The translations under genes were made by a program, and so were the position numbers. Of a stretch of 64,000 bases of DNA, positions 59,696-64,000 are shown piece after piece. The notes beneath the pieces are model-generated. The model had not been told where the DNA came from, searched no databases, and saw only the letters and a list, made by a program, of their open reading frames with translations. This DNA comes from Typha latifolia (taxonomy: Eukaryota > Streptophyta > Magnoliopsida > Poales > Typhaceae), in the NCBI GenBank assembly GCA_019914945.1, contig CM034110.1, positions 10,394,808 to 10,458,807 of the forward strand. Direction: 5' to 3'. Position 1 is the stretch's first letter. The number at the start of each line of letters is the position of its first letter.

Positions 59696-60509
59696 TTTGG
59701 GTCATAAAAGCGGAAGGAGGTCTTCTGGCACCCCAGAAACGGGCGGAAGCTTGTTTTAAGTATTTGGAACGAGAGAGAGAGAGAGAGTGAGAGTATTTAC
59801 CTTAATTAAATACTGCCTGATAATTTTCAGATATTTAAAAAAAGTAGAATACAATCAAGCTTAGCTTAGGAGAAAGTGAAAAATGCTCAGCACCCAAAAA
59901 TACAACCAAAAAAATAAAATAATAATGCTGCCTACAAAAACTAGAAACCTAATTGGCTGTTTTATTATAAAGAATTCGACCAGTAGTATGATTAACAGTA
60001 AAGAATTGAAATATAGGAAATTAAAGACAAAGAAGGTGGGAAGACAAAAAATGACAGAGAAATTGACAAAGGAAGCTTTATAAGACTTTCTTTCATCAAA
60101 TTACTAGTGTTAGATTTCTAGTTATGCTGTCTGGTCAAAAGCTTGAACCCGATTTTAGCATAGACTCTAGGAACTTGTTATAATACTTCAAACGTGCGGG
60201 TGAGTAGTTTTAAGATTTTTCATATCATTTGCATACGAAGCCTTAATAATAGAGGAATGAATTTTTATTTATTTATTTATTTATTTATTTTTTTGACGCC
60301 ATTCGAATATGAGATAATAGTAGTTCATGGGAAGTAATAATAGCCTCCTATTACACACACTGCCAAGAAAAAACAAAGAGTCAATCGAGGGGTATAACGA
60401 GAGTTTTTTTTGTTTTTGTTTTATTTATTTATTATAAAAAAACATAAATATATTATAAAATGGAAAAGATAGCGGAATAAAGGAAACTGGCTCTTCCCGG
60501 GCCTTGAGT

Positions 60510-60563
<54 letters not shown>

Positions 60564-60746
60564 TGGGATCACAGCAGGAGCTCTAACTCTTGCGCAAGGG
60601 GAAAGAACGAAAAGAACCCCATACTGAAGCCCTACTAACCTGATCCCTCGGATCCGTGAGATCAGACTACTTCTTTATTCTAATTTCTAAGGCGGAGATG
60701 CGATCAAGTGGTGTGGCCATTGCTTCTGCTCGCCTCTGAAGAAAGG
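59696..60746. other. Divergent promoter region between PPR and GAUT10 genes
   Basis: About 1 kb between two head-to-head genes. It has a short GA tract near 59770, ATTT repeats near 60258-60290, and a long (GA)n tract at about 60511-60556 in the probable GAUT10 leader. No other gene. Confidence 0.65.
60511..60556. repeat. (GA)n microsatellite
   Basis: About 45 bases of perfect GA repeat, about 190 bases upstream of the GAUT10 start. Confidence 0.95.
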
Positions 60747-61126
60747 ATGAGGAGAAGGCCTTTCGATCTGCGGCGGCCGGCGAGACGGCGGTGGTCCTCC
60801 ACCGGTTGGGTATGGCTGGTGTTCGCCGGCCTGGGGGTTCTGCTGCTCCTGCTGGTCCTTAGCCGCGAGAAGCAGCCGAGATCCGTGCTGTCCATCCAAC
60901 AGGTCGGCTTTCTTTTTCCTCTGATCTCTATCCCGATGCGTCTTCCAATGTCAACTTGCTTCGTTTTGTTCGTTCTTGTTCCTAGATTTGTTGTGGAGTT
61001 GACTTTTTTTGGTGGTGGGGGAAGGTTTCTCCTTTTCGACTTCTGGTTTTCAAATCTTAGTCCTTCGATTTTCTTCTCATCTAACAAGCAATTCAGAAAC
61101 CAGTCCTTTAGACGTCTTATTACTTT

Positions 61127-61193
<67 letters not shown>

Positions 61194-63887
61194 AAGAGCT
61201 TATCAGAATCCTAGTAAGGAGCTTTTATTGGTCCTTTAGACGTCATCTTCTTGGAAATATATAAAATTGGCACTGGAAGATCTTCAGAAATCAGACATTA
61301 TCCTTTATGTTATATTTTGTTTCTTGGTAGTAGGTCGATTGTGATTGTTTATCATGATTAGTGAAGATCTGCATTGTGTCTGTACCTTGTCCATATCTTC
61401 AACACGAAGGAAATGTATAATTTTAGATTATGAAGACCACTATCAGGAATATTCAAATTGTTATCTGGATTGGTGTTTGGATAAATTCTTATGCTAACAT
61501 CCAAATAAATAGGACCTTGATTTGAGCTTCCTCCCAGTCACCTGATAAGCTCTAGCCTGAAATATCTTCTAAAGATCCTTAAGAATATGCAGTCTCGCAG
61601 ATTACTTGGCTTTTATGGAAAAGAAAGTTACTTTGTACTATCGTTCATGTTACAGATAGCAACTCATGTGGACTTCTATCCCGAGGATAGCAGATCTCTA
61701 GTGTTCTGGGTTCTCCATTTAAATTAGAAAACCTCATGGAATGCAACTTATGTGTATGTCATGCATGCAGCATGCAATCATGCTGGTCGAGCCTTGCCTC
61801 AACATTCAAATGCTGGTAGGTGTAACAATATTTGCAGTTGTGCAACACCAACGTTGAACAATCTTGTCCAGACACTGACCGCAAAATCTAGGATGAGTTT
61901 AGGTGGATTTCACTTTCATTCATCACCATTAGCATCATTGAAGCCATTTCCAGAACATGGGTTTGATTAGAGCATGACTGAAATATGAGAAAGCTCCAAA
62001 GAATTGGTATCTTTTTGTAAAGGACTGTCAATATGATGTGAAATCTTTAGAAATTGATGCCAAATGTTGGCCAAAGAAACATCAGACCTAAGAAAGATTT
62101 GATAAGGGCAGTACATTGGATGCTAATCTTCCTTCTTCCTTGTGGCCTAGAAACATGTAAATTGAAAGCCCTCTGGGAAGGTAGGTGAATCTTGTCGCTA
62201 TTGTTTAACCAAGCAGTGTGTCCTCATAAAAAAATTCTGACTTGCTGTAGATGATCCCTAATATCTGCATGCCAGATAAAATTAGTTAGGCTTCTATAGA
62301 ATAGCAGTTTGTAGCTGTATTATCCAATACAAATTTCATTAACATTATCAATGTACTTTACTGTGACTAATTTTTTCTTACATTGCCAGTAGATAAACAA
62401 TAAGAACAGGCTGTAACGTTAACTCCTTGATTATTGTGCAGAGACCTTATCTTTCAACCCTAGCTGAAGGTCTCAACATTACAGATGAAATGCTGAGCCC
62501 TTCTTCGTTCACAAGGCAACTCATAGACCAAATATCTCTTGCAAAGGCTTTTGTCATCATCTCCAAAGAAAGCAACAACCTCCAATTTGCCTCAGAACTA
62601 AGTGCACAGATACGCTACTCCCAGGCTCTCTTATCAACTGTTGCAATTAGGGGAACCCCTATTACAGAAGAAGAATCAGAGAAAGCAATTCGTGAAATGG
62701 CTCTCCTGCTTTACCAAGCCCAACAGCTCCACTATGACAGTGCAACCATGATCATGAAGTTGAAAGGTCAAATTCAATCTCTGGAAGCGAAGTCAAAATC
62801 TGAGACCGAGAAGAGTACAAAATATGGACAAATTGCTGCTGAAGAACTCCCAAAAGGCCTCTATTGTCTCGGCATCAAGCTTACTATAGAGTGGTTCAAA
62901 CATCCAATGCTTCACAGAAAACTTTCAGAAGGAAAACGGACATTGGAGAAGCTCAGAGACAACAGTCTATATCATTACTGTGTTTTTTCAGATAATATCC
63001 TTGCCGCATCAGTTGTGGTTAACTCAACCACCAAAAATTCGAAGCATCCGGATCTGATTGTTTTCCACCTGGTTACAGATGAGGTGAACTATGCACCGAT
63101 GAAGGCCTGGTTCTCCATCAACAATTTTCGAAGTGCCACTGTGGAGGTCCAGAAAGTGGAGGATTTTACCTGGCTTAATGCATCATATGTGCCTGTTTTA
63201 AAGCAGCTACAGGACTCTGAAACCCAGAACTTCTACTTTTCTGGAAGTGGGGATGGTCGAACACCAATTAAATTCAGGAACCCAAAGTACCTATCAATGC
63301 TAAACCATCTAAGATTCTACATTCCAGAAGTCTACCCTGCCTTACAGAAAGTAGTATTTCTTGATGATGATGTAGTAGTCCAGAAGGATCTGACGGAATT
63401 ATTCAGAATAAATCTGAATGGGAATGTAATGGGGGCTGTGGAGACTTGCATGGAGACATTCCACAGGTTCCACAAATATCTGAATTATTCCCACCCACTA
63501 ATCCGTGCACATTTTGATCCTGATGCTTGTGGTTGGGCCTTTGGCATGAATGTCCTTGATCTAAGGGAATGGCGAAAGAAGAATGTAACTGGGATATATC
63601 ACTACTGGCAGGAGCGTAACGCTGATCACACCCTCTGGAAGCTTGGTTCATTGCCACCTGGGCTGCTGGCATTCTATGGATTGGTTGAAGCATTAGATCC
63701 CAAATGGCATGTGCTTGGATTAGGATACACAAACGTGGATCCTTTGGTTATCAAGGATGGAGCAGTGTTGCACTACAATGGAAATATGAAGCCCTGGCTG
63801 AAGATTGGAATGGAGAAGTATAAGGGGTTGTGGGACAAGTATGTGGACTACTCACATCCTTTGTTGCAAAGATGCTTTGTGCATTGA
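60747..63887 (+). CDS. GAUT10: Galacturonosyltransferase GAUT10-type (GT8 family)
   Basis: Two exons, 60747-60902 and 62442-63887, give 533 residues. It is a Golgi type II membrane glycosyltransferase that is expected to add galacturonic acid to pectin (homogalacturonan) from UDP-GalA. The start MRRRPFDLRRPARRRW matches GAUT10 proteins. One membrane anchor spans about residues 20-38 (WVWLVFAGLGVLLLLLVL). The stem region includes GLNITDEMLSPSS, and the catalytic GT8 domain has NSLYHYCVFSDNILAASVVVNS, LNHLRFYIPEVYPAL, the metal-binding DDD in VFLDDDVVVQKD (about residues 360-362), DACGWAFGMNVLDL and the C-terminal HYNGNMKPWLKIG. The 1.5-kb intron contains a long CT tract. The frame is open upstream without an ATG, so the start at 60747 is firm. 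Confidence 0.95.
61127..61192. repeat. (TC)n microsatellite in GAUT10 intron
   Basis: About 64 bases of uninterrupted CT repeat in intron 1. Confidence 0.97.
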
Positions 63888-64000
63888 TAACCAAATATGG
63901 TTCCTGATTTTCTCATAATTTACCAGCCGGTTCTATTCTTCAAGCAGCTAAAGCTGACTGTCACATGTAATAGATTTTTGAGAAAAGGTAGACTAAGTTA
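63888..64000 (+). other. GAUT10 3' UTR at window end
   Basis: The last 113 bases follow the GAUT10 stop codon. No polyadenylation consensus is reached inside the window. Confidence 0.6.

Noticed and set aside
59177..59707. A 176-residue plus-strand frame
   Set aside because: It lies antisense to the PPR gene and has no motif of its own.

Overview
The window is nuclear DNA from a flowering plant. The genes have many introns, the families are plant-specific (GAUT, STP, PLS-class PPR, S-domain receptor kinase, NDB, CYCD6), introns are AT-rich, and TA, GA/CT and CTT microsatellites are common. GC-rich exons in the sugar transporter, in the first exon of the VAP gene and in the 5' half of one PPR gene, together with the overall character of the MRE11 and UBP14 products, point to a monocot. 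This is an inference; no species can be named.

Layout: the 3' end of a G-type lectin receptor kinase (2-685, +); UBP14 deubiquitinase in 20 exons (3470-14462, +) with a hAT-like MITE in intron 4; a short D-type cyclin of the CYCD6 kind in 6 exons (15490-16748, -); an intronless DYW-class PPR gene (18488-20212, -); two small head-to-head genes whose products end in WGPN, one a clear wound-responsive family member (21138-21422, -) and one weaker (22029-22238, +); a PVA42/VAP27-like MSP-domain gene in 7 exons (25008-27729, +); an STP sugar/H+ symporter in 4 exons (29086-31079, +); an intronless gene of unknown function with three SLGP repeats (32045-33736, +); two tandem complete copies of an NDB2-type external NAD(P)H dehydrogenase, each with 10 exons and 580 residues (35191-38946 and 40824-44690, both -); MRE11 in about 22 exons (49658-57622, +); a second intronless PPR gene (58064-59695, -); and a GAUT10-type galacturonosyltransferase in 2 exons (60747-63887, +).

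The genes do not form an operon-like system; this is an ordinary gene-rich plant segment. The most interesting part is 33.9-47.7 kb, a segmental tandem duplication that carries NDB together with its 5' and 3' flanks. The two copies keep identical exon architecture, but they differ at the residue that ends the second strand of the NAD(P)H-binding fold: Gln265 in the proximal copy and Glu265 in the distal copy. In this enzyme family that position separates NADPH-using from NADH-using enzymes. The second most interesting part is the MRE11 gene. It has an 81-bp, stop-free, in-frame intron with a GC donor that could be retained, and an unusual 5' leader in which an upstream ORF ends in an overlapping TAATG with the main start.

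Exon boundaries were read by eye from GT/AG sites, phase continuity and family knowledge. No alignments or transcript data were available.
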